Positions 38,754 through 48,762 of a stretch of 64,000 nucleotides of DNA are shown piece by piece. The position numbers and the translations under genes were made by a program. Positions within the stretch are counted from its first letter, which is position 1. Every line of letters starts with the position of its first letter. The stretch lies in the NCBI RefSeq assembly GCF_002135415.1, contig NZ_NEGJ01000008.1:62002-126001 (forward strand). Direction: 5' to 3'. Below the pieces are notes generated by a model. It made no database searches and was not told where the DNA came from. It saw only the letters and a list, made by a program, of their open reading frames with translations. Source of the stretch: Acinetobacter sp. ANC 3832 (GTDB lineage Bacteria; Pseudomonadota; Gammaproteobacteria; Pseudomonadales; Moraxellaceae).

Positions 38754-39961
38754 GCAAAGAAATTCCTCCCACAGATGGTTTATCATTACTTTTCAAAGAT
38801 TTATTCCCTCAAAAAACGCAAAGTGATTTAGCCCGCATTTTATCTGAATTACTCGGTATTCCTACACCTGCACTAACATGTTCAGGCACTGTCGCTTTTA
38901 TCATCGCCTTAGAAACATTACATGAGTTAGAGCCACAACGCACACAGGTTATTTTACCTGCTTGGACATGCCCACTGGTTGCTCTTGCTGTAGAAAAAAT
39001 AGGTTTAACTCCAATTTTATGTGATTTAGCACAAAATAGTCTGGAATTTGATCTAAAGCAACTTTCTCAACTGAGTAATACTTCCACGTTAGCAATCGTT
39101 GCAACACATTTTGCAGGTCTCGTTTGTGATTTAATAGCCATTCAAAAAATAGCACATCAACATGGTATTTATTTAATTGAAGATGCTGCACAAGCAATGG
39201 GAGCTAAAACTCATACACAAAGTGTAGGTTTAATTGGTGATATCAGCTTTTTCAGTTTGGCTTTTGGTAAAGGTTTAACCAGTGCTGAAGGCGGTGTATT
39301 ATTTAGCCGTCATTTAGAGTTACATCGCAAGTTACTCAAAAATACCGCTCAATTACCTACTTTACATGGATGGGAAATCAAAAGATGTCTCGAATTGATT
39401 GGATATTATTGTCTTTATCGCCCGTCGAGTTTAAGTTTAATTTATGGTCATAACTTGCGTAAAGCATTAAAAAATAATGATGAAATTTCAGCCGTCGGTG
39501 ATGACTTTGACCAAAATAGCATTCCTATGCATCAGTTGGGCAAGTGGCGAAGTGCTGTCGCAGCTTCAGCAGCACAACGCTTAGCAACACACTGGCAATC
39601 TGCACAACAACGTGCAACATATAGAATTCAGCGTTTAAAGCAAATACCACATCTACAGGTCTTTGAAAAACGATTAGATACAACCACTACTTATCCATTT
39701 TTATTGATCTTGGTTGACCAAATTGAGCTTTGTAAGGCAATTTTAGATGAGTTATGGACTCGTGGACTAGGCGTGACTAAACTTTTTGTCAGAGCAATAA
39801 ATCAATATCCAGCTTTAGCACACATTCCTGCCAATACTCCAAATGCAATTGATTTTGCAGCACGTAGTTTTACGATCAGTAATTCTGTATGGCTAGACGA
39901 TGATCGCTTTGAACAGGTTGTTGAAATTTTACAAAAGCATTGTATAAATAAAAAAGATTAA
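38750..39961 (+). CDS. DegT/DnrJ/EryC1/StrS-family aminotransferase
   Basis: The protein has 403 residues in the PLP fold type I of sugar aminotransferases. Landmarks are TCSGTVAFIIALE near residue 42 (phosphate loop), LPAWTCPLVALAVEK, LIEDAAQAMGAK near 141 (cofactor Asp), and the PLP lysine in FFSLAFGKGLTSAEGG near 172. Such enzymes put an amino group onto keto-sugars, as ArnB does, although some act on other carbonyls. The pairing with two ArnE/F-like half-transporters suggests an amino-sugar or amino-lipid product. It is the last operon gene; a strong terminator follows. Confidence 0.83.
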   Translation: MSKEIPPTDGLSLLFKDLFPQKTQSDLARILSELLGIPTPALTCSGTVAFIIALETLHELEPQRTQVILPAWTCPLVALAVEKIGLTPILCDLAQNSLEFDLKQLSQLSNTSTLAIVATHFAGLVCDLIAIQKIAHQHGIYLIEDAAQAMGAKTHTQSVGLIGDISFFSLAFGKGLTSAEGGVLFSRHLELHRKLLKNTAQLPTLHGWEIKRCLELIGYYCLYRPSSLSLIYGHNLRKALKNNDEISAVGDDFDQNSIPMHQLGKWRSAVAASAAQRLATHWQSAQQRATYRIQRLKQIPHLQVFEKRLDTTTTYPFLLILVDQIELCKAILDELWTRGLGVTKLFVRAINQYPALAHIPANTPNAIDFAARSFTISNSVWLDDDRFEQVVEILQKHCINKKD

Positions 39962-40032
39962 AAACCTAATGAATACAAAAAATTTATCCTGAACTTCGAT
40001 ACTAAACGCATTTTTAAAAGTCCAGATAAAAC

Positions 40033-40060
40033 AAAACCGCCCTGATTGAGCGGTTTTTTT
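40033..40060 (+). terminator. Intrinsic terminator after the DegT aminotransferase
   Basis: AAAACCGC and GCGGTTTT form a stem around a 9-base loop, followed by further Ts. On the minus strand the A-run gives a matching T-run, so it may also end the small gene at 40080-40310. Confidence 0.88.
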
Positions 40061-40079
40061 CTTAAAGGTATAGACTGAA

Positions 40080-40310
40080 TTAACAGACTTTACGATCGAA
40101 ACGGAACATTTCGTTAATACCTGTATAAAAACTACGACCATCTAAATTCAATTCAATTTCCACACCAGATTGAAGCAAAACTTTCTTGCCAACTTCAACC
40201 CAAGTAAACCCATCACGAGTATTTTGCATTTTTTTTGAAGGAACTAACGATACAGTAATTTCACAGCCATTAAACGATCTTGCAACTAAATTTTCAGATA
40301 TATTCAACAT
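40080..40310 (-). CDS. Conserved-looking small protein, function unknown
   Basis: The protein has 76 residues with no signal peptide or membrane helix. It begins MLNISENLVARSFNGCEI and is rich in beta-prone stretches (ITVSLVP, KKVLLQSGVEIELNL) that suggest a small barrel, with two Cys, one at the very end. GGTG lies eight bases before the ATG. I do not recognise the family. Its stop lies 20 bp from a bidirectional terminator, and its strand is the same as the initiator tRNA upstream. The shape and ribosome site make it more likely real than a chance frame. Confidence 0.6.
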   Translation of the reverse strand: MLNISENLVARSFNGCEITVSLVPSKKMQNTRDGFTWVEVGKKVLLQSGVEIELNLDGRSFYTGINEMFRFDRKVC

Positions 40311-40637
40311 TTACACCAATATAATAAAAATACAATTCCATTTTTGGAATTTAACAATAACTATTTCATCGGACAGAAAATCAATTTTTTAAATATTCTT
40401 TTATAAAACGCTTTCATTTTTGGATCAAAAAAATAAAGCTATTCTAAGCAACATAAAAGAAGTTTAATATGCTCATTCAAAAAGCAAACTTATTATTAGC
40501 ATTCGCTATTCAAACATAATTTATCTAAAAGATTTGGTAGAGGAACCATTCAACATCATTCTGGATGTTTTAAATAAAAATACTTTGAAAATAAAAAATG
40601 AAACTAAATAAACTGATTTGTTGTCATTATTTCTCGT
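40311..40637. other. AT-rich gap without a visible gene
   Basis: Both strands were read. Only short frames are present. There is no clear hairpin with a T-run after the tRNA on the minus strand. The region must hold the promoter of the small gene at 40080-40310, but no consensus pair stands out. Confidence 0.5.
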
Positions 40638-40714
<77 letters not shown>

Positions 40715-40870
40715 TCAACGAATTGACTTTATACGCCTTATTTTTTAATAAAACAAACTTTATTTCAAGATAAGGCTAATATTCATTCATTATTCGTGTG
40801 TTCGTTTCTTATTTAATCGTTTTGTCTCATTTATATCTTTAATGGTTAAAATATTGCTTTCCTTATAAAT

Positions 40871-41284
40871 AGACCTCTTGCATAACTCATTTTTTGTTCA
40901 ATTCTATGTTGTAAATTCCAGCAATCAAATTGAATCTTAAACCCAGTCTTTTACCTCTATTTCTATAACGCTCCGAAAGTATTCTAAAGGTCTTCAACAC
41001 ACCAAATACATGCTCCACACCTATTCTTCTTTTATTGATTTCTCGATTGTATTTTTTAGCTCGGAGTCTAATGGACGACCTCGTTTTGCTTTAATTGGAG
41101 TTAAACTTCTTTCATAAAGATCATAGATCCCTTGATAGCCTTTATCTGCCAATTCAAAGGAATCTTTAGGGATTAAATGCAGGTTTCTTTTGAACAATTC
41201 AAAATCATGAACTGCTCCTTTACTCATACATAAACTGAGAATTTGTTGGGTTTTATAATGAATAATCGCCTGTACTTTAGCAGG
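40871..41284 (-). mobile_element. IS5-like insertion sequence remnant
   Basis: One end, with the terminal AGACCTCTTGCATAAC, is preserved at 40871. The other end is lost where transposase sequence runs into the umuC relic near 41280-41284. About 410 bp, roughly the 3' half of such an element, remains. No second inverted repeat or target duplication is visible, so the element is immobile by itself. Family call rests on terminal sequence and transposase residues. Confidence 0.75.
40887..41284 (-). pseudogene. IS5-family transposase fragment with frameshift
   Basis: The reading frame enters without a start as CTPAKVQAIIHYKTQQIL and continues through MSKGAVHDFELFKRNL and ADKGYQGIYDLY, which includes the DDE-type second Asp region, to LDSELKN. 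There it leaves frame, and the rest (REINKRRIGVEHVFGVL, with the catalytic Glu, then RLGLRFNLIAGIYN) is read in the next frame. One missing A in the A-run near 41048 restores a single protein. The N-terminal half is gone. It is non-functional. Confidence 0.82.
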
Positions 41285-42391
41285 TGTGCAAGTGTATTCC
41301 AGTAATTATGAATTATATGGTGATATGTCAAAACGCTTTTTTTCAATTCTTAATGAGGATTTCAATCCAGATGATTTAGAACCGTAATCGATTGATGAAT
41401 GCTTTATCCATCTAACATCTTACAAAGATGTATTTAACTTGAAGGAATATTGCACAGCTGTAATCAATAAGATTCAAAAGTGGCTAGGTCTTCCCTGTTG
41501 TATTGGCATTGATCATAGTAAAACTCAAGCAAAACTCGCCAATCACTTTGCAAAAAAACATGCTGGCTTTCAATATGTATGCGATCTCACAACCTTAGAC
41601 CTATCACATTTGAAAACTTATTATTAAAAACCAATGTCAGTGAAATTTGGGGCATTGGTCGTAAAATCAGCAAACAGCTACAATCCTATGGCATTCTGAA
41701 TTGCTACGACTTAACTTTTGCCAATGAACACTATCTTGTTCGAGAATTTTCAGTTCTTATGGCACGTACCATTCGTGAACTAAAAGGTCAGTCCTGCATT
41801 CACTTGGATGATCCTCATATCCCGTCAAAACGTATCCTTTCATCTCGTAGTTTTGCTTCTCCACTAACCCAAAAACAACTCTTAAAACAAGCCATGGTAT
41901 TTCATCTTAAACGTGCGCATCAGCGCTTAATGAGCCAACAACAACTCAGCTCATGTATTCATATTTCTTTATATGAAAAAGTTCCATATCCCCCTTACAA
42001 AAAAAGCATGACGCAAGCTATCGGGCTTGAATATGCGACAGATGACTTACTGCATTTAAGCCAAATAACCATGCAACAAATTGATGTTTTATATCAAGAA
42101 AATATTAGTTATGTAAAAATTGCAGTCATGTTCTCGGCACTACACCCTAAGCGACAACATATTGATGACTTATGGCAACCTAAACAGCTCATTCAACAAC
42201 GTAATAAACTTATGCAGACTTTTCTTCTAGCCCAACAACGTTATGGATATGAATGCATACAGGTGGGTTATCACTCCAACCAAAACCACTGGCAAATGAA
42301 ACAACAATATCTCTCGCCACGCTATACCACTCGCTGGAATGAAATGCTATGTATTGATGATTCACACCTCGCTGTTACACAAAACAAATGA
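41280..42391 (+). pseudogene. umuC: Broken umuC-type Y-family DNA polymerase
   Basis: Three pieces of one UmuC can be read. The first is AGVQVYSSNYELYGDMSKR up to EP, where a TAA at 41385 replaces the Tyr codon expected in EPYSIDE. The same frame then gives SIDECFIHLTSY (active-site Asp-Glu) and TTLDLSHLK. After a one-base loss in the A-run near 41616, the rest is in another frame: NVSEIWGIGRKISKQL (helix-hairpin-helix) and the little-finger domain to the stop. The first 80 or so residues were lost at the IS junction. UmuC does error-prone lesion bypass; this copy cannot. Confidence 0.87.
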
Positions 42392-42626
42392 ACAGTTTTG
42401 GTCAATTCGGTTTACAATCCAAAGAAAGAAAAATACAACAAAAAATGTCATATTTTAACATTGCTAATTCATCACAAAATTAACAATATAGAGCACTGAA
42501 AAGGCACAGCATTTCTACGACAATTAAAAGAATTTATAAAATACTTGTAGAAAAACATGCCATAATACGCAAACTTTGCAGACATCTTGCATTTTTTTTT
42601 GCAACTTTTAAATTGGAGCAGGCTCA

Positions 42627-43076
42627 ATGAGTTCGACCATTTTGGTCATTCACGGACCAAACTTAAACTTACTAGGAAAGCGTGAGCCAGAGGTCTATGG
42701 ACATCTCACCCTAGAAGATATTAATCAGCAGCTCGTCGCTCAGGCTCAAAAAGCACAGATTTCTTTAGATACATTCCAAAGCAACTGGGAAGGTGCTGTA
42801 GTTGATCGTATTCATCAAGCACAACAGGATGGCGTGCAATTCATTCTCATAAATCCTGCCGCATTAACACATACCTCTGTCGCAGTACGCGATGCCCTAC
42901 TTGGTGTCGCTATTCCATTTATTGAAGTACATCTTTCGAATGTACATGCACGTGAAAGTTTTAGACATCACTCCTATTTATCAGATAAAGCCGTCGGCGT
43001 AATTTGCGGCTTAGGTGCAAAAGGCTATTCTTTTGCACTCGATTACGCGATTGAAAAAATTAAATCTTCAACTTAA
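42627..43076 (+). CDS. aroQ: Type II 3-dehydroquinate dehydratase
   Basis: The protein has 149 residues, the usual length. It dehydrates 3-dehydroquinate in the shikimate pathway as a dodecamer. The N-terminal signature [19 protein letters not shown] includes the flexible-loop Arg and catalytic Tyr. [16 protein letters not shown] and the His of [11 protein letters not shown] near residue 103 complete the site. GGAGCAGG lies before the ATG. It is followed 23 bp later by accB, an order common in this group of bacteria. The 235-bp region upstream is AT-rich and should carry the operon promoter. Confidence 0.95.
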   Translation: MSSTILVIHGPNLNLLGKREPEVYGHLTLEDINQQLVAQAQKAQISLDTFQSNWEGAVVDRIHQAQQDGVQFILINPAALTHTSVAVRDALLGVAIPFIEVHLSNVHARESFRHHSYLSDKAVGVICGLGAKGYSFALDYAIEKIKSST

Positions 43077-43099
43077 TTATATTTTAGGACTACGAACCC

Positions 43100-43519
43100 A
43101 TGGATATTCGCAAAATCAAAAAGCTCATCGATTTGATGATTGAATCTGATCTTCAGGCTATTGAAGTGAAAGAAGGAGATCAATCGATTGCTTTAACACG
43201 TCGTAATCCTATGGTTGCTGCTGGTATTGCCACAATGCCTGCACCTACTGCTGATACTCCTGTGATTAAAGCGGCCTCTCGTGGCGCAGTAGAAACTTCA
43301 CCAATGGTCGGTGTGTTCTATTCTGCGCCAAGTCCAGGTGAAGCACCTTTTGTGAATGTGGGTCAAACGATTTCTGCGGGTGAAACTTTAGGCATCATTG
43401 AAGCCATGAAAATTATGAACCCAATTGAGGCAACTCAAAGTGGTGTAGTTGAAGAAATTTTAGTGAAAAATGGTGATGTAATCCAATTCGGTCAACCTTT
43501 ATTCCGCTACCGCGCGTAA
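43100..43519 (+). CDS. accB: Biotin carboxyl carrier protein of acetyl-CoA carboxylase
   Basis: The protein has 139 residues. The N-terminal part MDIRKIKKLIDLMIESDL matches AccB, a short Ala/Pro linker follows, and the C-terminal biotinyl domain runs from VETSPMVGVFY. The biotin lysine is in GIIEAMKIMNPIEA near residue 105. It carries CO2 between AccC and the carboxyltransferase in the first step of fatty acid synthesis. The gap of 16 bp to accC and AGGACTACGA upstream fit a coupled operon. Confidence 0.95.
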   Translation: MDIRKIKKLIDLMIESDLQAIEVKEGDQSIALTRRNPMVAAGIATMPAPTADTPVIKAASRGAVETSPMVGVFYSAPSPGEAPFVNVGQTISAGETLGIIEAMKIMNPIEATQSGVVEEILVKNGDVIQFGQPLFRYRA

Positions 43520-43535
43520 TATTTAGGGGGTTGAT

Positions 43536-44900
43536 ATGTTGCAAAAAGTACTCATTGCAAACCGAGGTGAAATTGCGTTACGCATCACTCGTGCTTGCAA
43601 AACATTAGGAATTAAAACTGTTGGTATCTATTCAGATGCTGACAAAGATTTGATGCATCTTCGTTTTGTTGATGAAGCTGTATGTATTGGACCAGGTGCA
43701 AGTAGTGAAAGTTACTTAAATATTCCTGCGATTATTACTGCTGCAGAAATTACAGGTGCGGATGCAATTCACCCAGGTTATGGTTTCTTATCTGAAAATG
43801 CTGAATTTGCTGAGATTGTTGAAAGCTCAGGTTTTATTTTTATTGGACCTCGTCCTGAACACATTCGCCAAATGGGCAATAAAGTTTCTGCCATTTTAGC
43901 GATGCGTAAAGCGGGTGTTCCGACTGTACCCGGTTCTGCCCATGCCGTTACCCCAAGTAATGCTTTAGCTGAAGCCAAAGAAATTGGTTTCCCACTGATT
44001 GTGAAAGCAGCATCAGGCGGTGGTGGTCGTGGTATGCGTATTGTTGAACGGGTTGATACATTACTTGAATCTGTACAAGCGGCTCAACGTGATGCAGAAA
44101 TGTGGTTTGGTGATGACACCGTCTATATGGAACGTTTTTTACAAAAACCACGCCATGTTGAAGTTCAAATTCTAGCCGATGGGAATGGCCATGCCATTCA
44201 CTTATATGACCGAGACTGCTCATTACAGCGCCGCCATCAAAAAGTACTAGAAGAAGCACCTGCACCGGGTTTACCTGAAGAAGCACGTGCGCATATTTTA
44301 GAAGCTTGCGTTAATGCATGTAAGTTAATGCAATACCGTGGTGCAGGTACATTTGAGTTTTTATTTGAAGATGGCGAATTCTTCTTTATCGAAATGAATA
44401 CCCGTGTTCAAGTTGAACATCCTGTCACTGAACAAGTCACAGGTGTGGATATTATTGAACAACAATTACGTATTGCAGCAGGTCTTGGGCTAAATCTTAA
44501 ACAAGAAGACATTGAAGTTAAAGGTCATGCAATTGAATGTCGTATCAATGCGGAAGATCCTTCAACCTTTTTACCATCACCAGGTAAAATTGAAAGCTTC
44601 TATGCACCAGGCGGTGCAGGTATCCGTTTAGATTCGCATATTTACCAAGGTTATAATATTCCACCTTATTATGATTCTATGATTGCTAAACTGATTGCAC
44701 ATGGTAAAGATCGTGAAACATCAATTGCTCGTATGAAACAAGCTTTAGATGAAATCATTCTTACAGGAATTAAAACCAATATTCCTTTGCATAAAGATTT
44801 AATTCTAGAAGATAAGAATTTCTGCAAACATGCAATGGATATTCACTATCTTGAAAAACACATGCTTAAGCAAGTTCAAGGTCATGAAAAAGATGCTTAA
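43536..44900 (+). CDS. accC: Acetyl-CoA carboxylase, biotin carboxylase subunit
   Basis: The protein has 454 residues, with no biotinyl tail, unlike the MCC alpha chain in this window. Landmarks are [16 protein letters not shown] at the start, the ATP-grasp loop [14 protein letters not shown] near residue 159, and [15 protein letters not shown] near 288 with the catalytic glutamates and Arg. It carboxylates the biotin of AccB using ATP and bicarbonate. AGGGGG precedes the ATG. A perfect terminator follows the gene. Confidence 0.96.
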   Translation: MLQKVLIANRGEIALRITRACKTLGIKTVGIYSDADKDLMHLRFVDEAVCIGPGASSESYLNIPAIITAAEITGADAIHPGYGFLSENAEFAEIVESSGFIFIGPRPEHIRQMGNKVSAILAMRKAGVPTVPGSAHAVTPSNALAEAKEIGFPLIVKAASGGGGRGMRIVERVDTLLESVQAAQRDAEMWFGDDTVYMERFLQKPRHVEVQILADGNGHAIHLYDRDCSLQRRHQKVLEEAPAPGLPEEARAHILEACVNACKLMQYRGAGTFEFLFEDGEFFFIEMNTRVQVEHPVTEQVTGVDIIEQQLRIAAGLGLNLKQEDIEVKGHAIECRINAEDPSTFLPSPGKIESFYAPGGAGIRLDSHIYQGYNIPPYYDSMIAKLIAHGKDRETSIARMKQALDEIILTGIKTNIPLHKDLILEDKNFCKHAMDIHYLEKHMLKQVQGHEKDA

Positions 44901-44912
44901 CTAAAAAAGCAG

Positions 44913-44950
44913 ATATAAAAAACCTCTTCGATGTAAGAGGTTTTTTATAT
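44913..44950. terminator. Bidirectional terminator between accC and the next gene
   Basis: ATATAAAAAACCTCTT and AAGAGGTTTTTTATAT form a perfect stem around a 6-base loop, with T-runs on both strands. It serves accC from the left and the convergent gene at 44967 from the right. Confidence 0.92.
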
Positions 44951-44966
44951 CTGAGTATTGCGTTAT

Positions 44967-45449
44967 TTAAGGCAAAATTCGATGCAAAGTTGCAAAACAT
45001 TGATCCTCTTTTTCAGATGCACAAAATTTAATAGTATTGGTATTTTTCCAACGCACAAAATATTGTGACATTTCCCCAGACTGATCGGTTTGATTGCCTG
45101 AACAGTCCTTTTCATTATTTTCATATTTAATTTGCATGACCAATGCAGGTGGCTTTTCATTGGTATTATCTGGTGAAGGTTGATAATCATATAAACCTGT
45201 TGACCATTCTTTCGCACTATTCACCACAACTTCATTCGCACCACGAAAGTTGTAATATTCAGTGCATTTTTTATTATTTGGAATTTCCATACCCCATAAG
45301 CCTAAAATTTCAGGTCGGGTATCTATACGGATGGTATTCGTTATTTGAGTACTATTATTCGCCGTAGCTTGAACCGTATTTTGTTCATCAGCAAATACCG
45401 CATGTGAAACACACATCAATAAAGGAACAAGTAAAGCTATTCTTTTCAT
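44967..45449 (-). CDS. Secreted protein of unknown function
   Basis: The protein has 160 residues. A signal peptide MKRIALLVPLLMCVSHAVFA-DE is clear, with a cut near residue 21. The mature protein has four or more Cys (KKCTEYY, EKDCSGN, IKFCASE, DQCFATL), which suggests two disulfides in the periplasm, and a motif of the type GLWGMEIPNNKKCTEYYNFRG in pieces (GLWGMEIP). I do not recognise the family. It is transcribed alone, ending at the terminator it shares with accC. The upstream 259 bp separate it from a divergent diguanylate cyclase. Confidence 0.7.
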   Translation of the reverse strand: MKRIALLVPLLMCVSHAVFADEQNTVQATANNSTQITNTIRIDTRPEILGLWGMEIPNNKKCTEYYNFRGANEVVVNSAKEWSTGLYDYQPSPDNTNEKPPALVMQIKYENNEKDCSGNQTDQSGEMSQYFVRWKNTNTIKFCASEKEDQCFATLHRILP

Positions 45450-45708
45450 ACGGAATCAGTACCATAGTTTTTCAGAAGTCTAAATTAGCATATTTTCAAA
45501 ATAAAACATGGAAAAATAACCATATATGAACAATCTTCTGTTTTTATTAAATCCCAAGTAAATTTATAAGGAGATAATAAAATAAATTGAAAGCGTATTG
45601 ATTTTTCCTCATAAAAATATATGCTTAACACATAGATTCATAATAATGTGAGTATTTATCAATCAACAACTCACTCAAACTTGCAATGAAAAGAAGTAGG
45701 AAAGTAAA

Positions 45709-47166
45709 TTGTCAATATTTACTCAATATTCTGAACAAACATTAAAACAAAACACTCAAGCTTTTTTAATTGTCGGTGTGATTATTTTTGTTTGCGCACT
45801 CATCGGTATTCTAGGTCGACCCTTATTCTTCCTCGCTATTCTGTGGCCTGCAAATGCAGTGATGCTTGGGCTTTTTTTACGATTTGAGCATCTTAGAAAT
45901 TTTGGTGGATGGTTCGGCGCATTTACTGGATTTATGCTTGCAGATCTAGTGAATGGAAATTATTTTCTATTGACACTTTTTCTCACCATTGCCAACCTGC
46001 TTCACCCTTTGGTGACGCTCGCACTGATTCGCTTATTTAAATTAGATTTCAAACAATATAATAAGGGTCTCACTTTTCTATTTTTATTTATTATCAGTGC
46101 ATTTGGTGGCTGTTTAGCCAGCCCAGTTTTTGCTGTACTCACTATTCCCTATGTACCTAATACTTTTATGTCTGTCGATCGAATTTGGACAGATTTTGGT
46201 ATGTGGTGGACGGGTGAAATACTCAATGTGATTGTCTTCCTACCTATTGTTCTGGCTATTCCAGAAAAGAGTGTCTTTAAAAAGTATTTTGAAGAGCTTA
46301 AATTACAACCTTTTCAATATCAAAATGCCTTTCCACTTTTTGCTGTGATCGGTTCTGTTGTACTGACTCATTTTTTTATGGGTCCTGGTGCAATTATGTT
46401 CCCAATCGCCGCGCTCATTTGGGCGTCATTAACCTATAACTTATTCTTTGTCGCCATTATCAATAGTATTGTTTGTATGACCTTATACAATAGCTTAACC
46501 GCATACTATATTACTGAATCGCCAGATGCTTATTTAGTGACGACGATCTCTGTACGAATTGGCTTATTAATGTTGGCTTTAGGTCCTTTAACCCTAGCGA
46601 TTATTAGTTTAAATCGACAAAAGCTCTATCATCAGATTTTATACTTAGCCAATCACGATGGCTTAACCACGACATTAAATCGACGTTTTTTCTATGAAGA
46701 AAGCGAACGCGCTGTCACAACAATTCCAAGCAAACAGCAAGCGCAGAGTGTTACGATATTATTGCTTGATTTAGATCATTTTAAAAAAATTAATGATAAA
46801 TATGGTCATGCGGTTGGCGATTTAGTCTTACAAGAGTTTACCAATCAAGTCAAAACTCAAATCCGTTCTAATGATTTATTTGGGCGCTTGGGTGGAGAAG
46901 AGTTTGCCATTTTATTAAAAGATTTAACACTCAAACAAAGTATAGAAATCGCGCAACGTATTTGTAATATTGTCTATAAAACCCCTGTTTATCTAGAAGA
47001 TGGCAGTTCATTAAATGTCAGTGTGAGTATTGGACTCAGCTATCAAACCCTACCGTACTGTATTCCATTTCAACAACTGATTAATCGTGCTGATAATGCG
47101 CTTTATAAAGCAAAAGAAAAGGGGCGAAATCAGCTTTGCTTGGAAAGCAACTTACAAACTCGCTAA
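45709..47166 (+). CDS. MASE1-type membrane sensor diguanylate cyclase
   Basis: The protein has 485 residues. The N-terminal half has eight or so membrane helices with WPANAVMLGLFLRF and a GGWFGAFTG turn, as in the MASE1 sensor. The C-terminal GGDEF domain has the active-site motif GRLGGEEFAILL near residue 385 and, five residues before it, RSND, the inhibitory (I) site RxxD. It should make cyclic di-GMP under product feedback. The start is a TTG at 45709, supported by AGTAGGA eight bases upstream; no better ATG lies nearby. The signal sensed is unknown. Confidence 0.87.
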   Translation: MSIFTQYSEQTLKQNTQAFLIVGVIIFVCALIGILGRPLFFLAILWPANAVMLGLFLRFEHLRNFGGWFGAFTGFMLADLVNGNYFLLTLFLTIANLLHPLVTLALIRLFKLDFKQYNKGLTFLFLFIISAFGGCLASPVFAVLTIPYVPNTFMSVDRIWTDFGMWWTGEILNVIVFLPIVLAIPEKSVFKKYFEELKLQPFQYQNAFPLFAVIGSVVLTHFFMGPGAIMFPIAALIWASLTYNLFFVAIINSIVCMTLYNSLTAYYITESPDAYLVTTISVRIGLLMLALGPLTLAIISLNRQKLYHQILYLANHDGLTTTLNRRFFYEESERAVTTIPSKQQAQSVTILLLDLDHFKKINDKYGHAVGDLVLQEFTNQVKTQIRSNDLFGRLGGEEFAILLKDLTLKQSIEIAQRICNIVYKTPVYLEDGSSLNVSVSIGLSYQTLPYCIPFQQLINRADNALYKAKEKGRNQLCLESNLQTR

Positions 47167-47190
47167 ACAATATAAAATGCAAGGATTGCA

Positions 47191-48684
47191 ATGAATTTTT
47201 CAGAGTATATTCAATATGATGGTCTAGAATTAGCTAAATTAGTACAGACCAAACAAGTTCAGGCTCATGAATTATTGACTTGTGCTTTACAGCGTACAGA
47301 ACAGGTTAATCCAAAATTAAATGCAATTGTCATTACAATGTATGAACAAGCTCAACGCCGTTCACAACAAACTCTGAATAATGGTGCTTTTTCTGGCATT
47401 CCCTTTTTACTCAAAGATTTACATCAAGAATATGTAGGTGTTGCTACTTCTTTTGGTTCTAATGCACTCAAACGCTTAAATTATATTGCAACGCAAAATT
47501 CAGAGATTGTGAATCGTTGGGAAAATGCAGGTGTTGTCATCTTTGGGCTCACCAATTCACCAGAGTTTGGGATCAAAGGCATTACGGAACCAGAAGCTTG
47601 GGGCAGTTGTCATAATCCTTGGAATTTAAAACATAATAGTGGCGGTTCTTCTGGAGGCTCTGCTTCTGCCGTTGCAGCTGGAATCGTTCCTATTGCTGGT
47701 GCAAGTGATGGTGGTGGCTCTATTCGTATTCCTGCATCTTATTGTGGTTTATTTGGTTTAAAACCGAGTCGTGGGCGCACACCTTGGGGACCACAATTTA
47801 GTGAAGCAATGCATGGTGCAGCGATGCAACATGTTTTGACCAAATCTGTCCGTGATAGTGCAGCGATGCTCGATGCAACCCAAGGATCTGAACACTCCTC
47901 TTTATTCAATATTCAAACTCCAAATAAAACCTATTTGGAGATACTTCAACAGCCACTAAAACCTTTACGTATCGCTTTTTCAACTGAATCTCCCATTGGC
48001 ACCAAAGTTTCTCAAGATGCGATTCAAGCCATTCAAAAAACTGCAAAGCTTTTAGAATCTTTAGGTCATCACGTTATAGAAGCAAAACCTCAAATTGATG
48101 GGATGATGCTTGCCAAAGACTTTATTACCACATGGTTTAGCCAATGTGCTTATAACGTACAACAGCTTAAAAAATTACACGGCGCAAAAGACAGTGATTT
48201 TGAATTAGATACTTTAGCGATTGCCGCTTTTGGTGCAAAAGCCACTGCCCTCGACTATATTCATAACTTGAATAACTGGGGAAACTATGTGACTCAAATG
48301 AATCAATTCTTTGATAATTACGACTTATATCTCATTCCATCAACAGCTTCCATTGCCCCTAAAAATGGTGAGGTCAAAACCCCTACATGGCAAATTCCAA
48401 TTTTAAAAGGCTTACTGAAAGTTGATAAAGCACATCTATTGGCAAAAGGTAAATTCGTCGAGCAACTAATTAAAAATAATTTGCAATGGGTTCCTTTTAC
48501 CCAGCTTGCCAATATTACTGGCTTACCTGCAATGTCTGTTCCTTTATATTGGAACAAAGATAATCTTCCGCTAGGTTCACAATTTATTGCACCATTTGGA
48601 CGAGAAGATTTACTTTTACAACTGGCAGCACAATTAGAGCAAGCCCAACCTTGGCAAGCTCAATATCAAAGCATTGTTGTGTAA
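47191..48684 (+). CDS. Amidase signature enzyme
   Basis: The protein has 497 residues. The Ser-cisSer-Lys triad is present: Lys in IPFLLKDLHQE near residue 75, the cis-Ser in HNSGGSSGGSASAVAAG near 152, and the nucleophile Ser in GASDGGGSIRIPAS near 176. It hydrolyses an amide bond and is cytoplasmic (no signal peptide). Its closest relatives are general amidases rather than GatA, because the C-terminal part lacks GatA features and a lone gene without GatB/C is present. It starts 24 bp past the cyclase gene, so may share its transcript. Confidence 0.86.
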   Translation: MNFSEYIQYDGLELAKLVQTKQVQAHELLTCALQRTEQVNPKLNAIVITMYEQAQRRSQQTLNNGAFSGIPFLLKDLHQEYVGVATSFGSNALKRLNYIATQNSEIVNRWENAGVVIFGLTNSPEFGIKGITEPEAWGSCHNPWNLKHNSGGSSGGSASAVAAGIVPIAGASDGGGSIRIPASYCGLFGLKPSRGRTPWGPQFSEAMHGAAMQHVLTKSVRDSAAMLDATQGSEHSSLFNIQTPNKTYLEILQQPLKPLRIAFSTESPIGTKVSQDAIQAIQKTAKLLESLGHHVIEAKPQIDGMMLAKDFITTWFSQCAYNVQQLKKLHGAKDSDFELDTLAIAAFGAKATALDYIHNLNNWGNYVTQMNQFFDNYDLYLIPSTASIAPKNGEVKTPTWQIPILKGLLKVDKAHLLAKGKFVEQLIKNNLQWVPFTQLANITGLPAMSVPLYWNKDNLPLGSQFIAPFGREDLLLQLAAQLEQAQPWQAQYQSIVV

Positions 48685-48718
48685 CTTTTAAATTCCGATA
48701 CATTTAAGAGTTATAAAT

Positions 48719-48751
48719 AGAAGAAGATTTTAATCATTTAAAACTTCTTCT
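48719..48751. terminator. Probable bidirectional terminator
   Basis: AGAAGAAG pairs with CTTCTTCT around an inner ATTTTAA/TTAAAA stem, between the convergent amidase and MFS genes. T-runs are weak, so efficiency is doubtful. Confidence 0.5.
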
Positions 48752-48762
48752 ATTGAGTGTTC

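Noticed and set aside
41021-41227. A 68-residue free-standing gene
   Set aside because: It is an internal piece of the IS5-like transposase; the frame is open upstream and continues in another frame downstream.
44963-45217. 84-residue minus-strand frame
   Set aside because: It overlaps, in another frame, the signal-peptide protein at 44967-45449, which has clear export and Cys features.
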